A stretch of 64,000 nucleotides of DNA from Euglena gracilis (taxonomy: Eukaryota; Euglenida; Euglenophyceae; Euglenales): the NCBI GenBank assembly GCA_039621445.1, contig CP154957.1, positions 32,258,399 through 32,322,398 on the forward strand. Direction: 5' to 3'. Made by a program: the position numbers and the translations under genes. The first letter of the stretch is position 1. Every line of letters begins with the position of its first letter. Positions 63,857 through 64,000 of the stretch are shown one piece after another. Under the pieces are notes generated by a model. The model was not told the DNA's origin, did not search any database, and was given only the letters and a program-made list of their open reading frames with translations.

Positions 63857-64000
63857 CTGAAGAAGGGGCCCACCAACGCCGCCATTGCATCCCTTAAATA
63901 GGTAGAGCTTGGACGTTGGAGCTTGGGCAACATTCAAGCAAGCAAAGCTGCAATCCACCAACTTATACATCCTCGCACTTAAGCTTTTTTCTTTGTCGAT

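Overview
This looks like nuclear DNA of a euglenid, probably Euglena or a close relative. Every recognisable gene is cut into short, GC-rich exons (24-240 nt), and two intron classes are mixed. Many introns are ordinary GT-AG. At least ten others lack GT-AG ends and instead have complementary ends with a CAG about 4-6 nt inside the 5' junction and a CTG about 6-8 nt inside the 3' junction. Those are the known hallmarks of euglenid 'nonconventional' introns. I have not used any database, so the species is inference.

Layout (all recognised genes are on the minus strand): FAD-dependent monooxygenase (about 495-5665, both ends incomplete); small leucine-rich-repeat protein (6604-8871); SAC-domain phosphoinositide phosphatase (9339-18699, about 16 exons); prefoldin subunit 5 (21512-23754, four exons); a 10-kb higher-order satellite array (24556-34649) with an embedded 19-bp minisatellite and a GC-only tract; a large unidentified protein of possible six-hairpin-glycosidase type (34712-44696, about 16 exons); a SMYD5-like SET/MYND protein (46019-52934, eight exons); a CDK5RAP3/C53 homologue (55567-61999, about 13 exons); and two exons of an unrecognised gene at the right edge (63598-63856). 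Introns and spacers are packed with poly-G/poly-C tracts, microsatellites and small terminal-inverted-repeat elements. A decayed J-domain gene copy sits in a SMYD5 intron and a possible LINE C-terminus lies near 45.1 kb.

The genes do not form a pathway; they are unrelated housekeeping functions (tubulin/actin chaperoning, phosphoinositide turnover, UFMylation/ER-phagy, lysine methylation, oxidation). The most interesting signal is structural. Several small elements in introns and spacers begin CAGG, end CCTG and are flanked by 8-bp target-site duplications (one perfect, three with 7/8, one perfect with a slightly divergent end). If a nonconventional intron is such an element plus one 8-bp duplication copy, then cutting 3 nt before CAG and 5 nt after CTG removes exactly the element and one duplication, which restores the pre-insertion coding sequence. 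Most of the nonconventional introns here fit that arithmetic and keep the reading frame.
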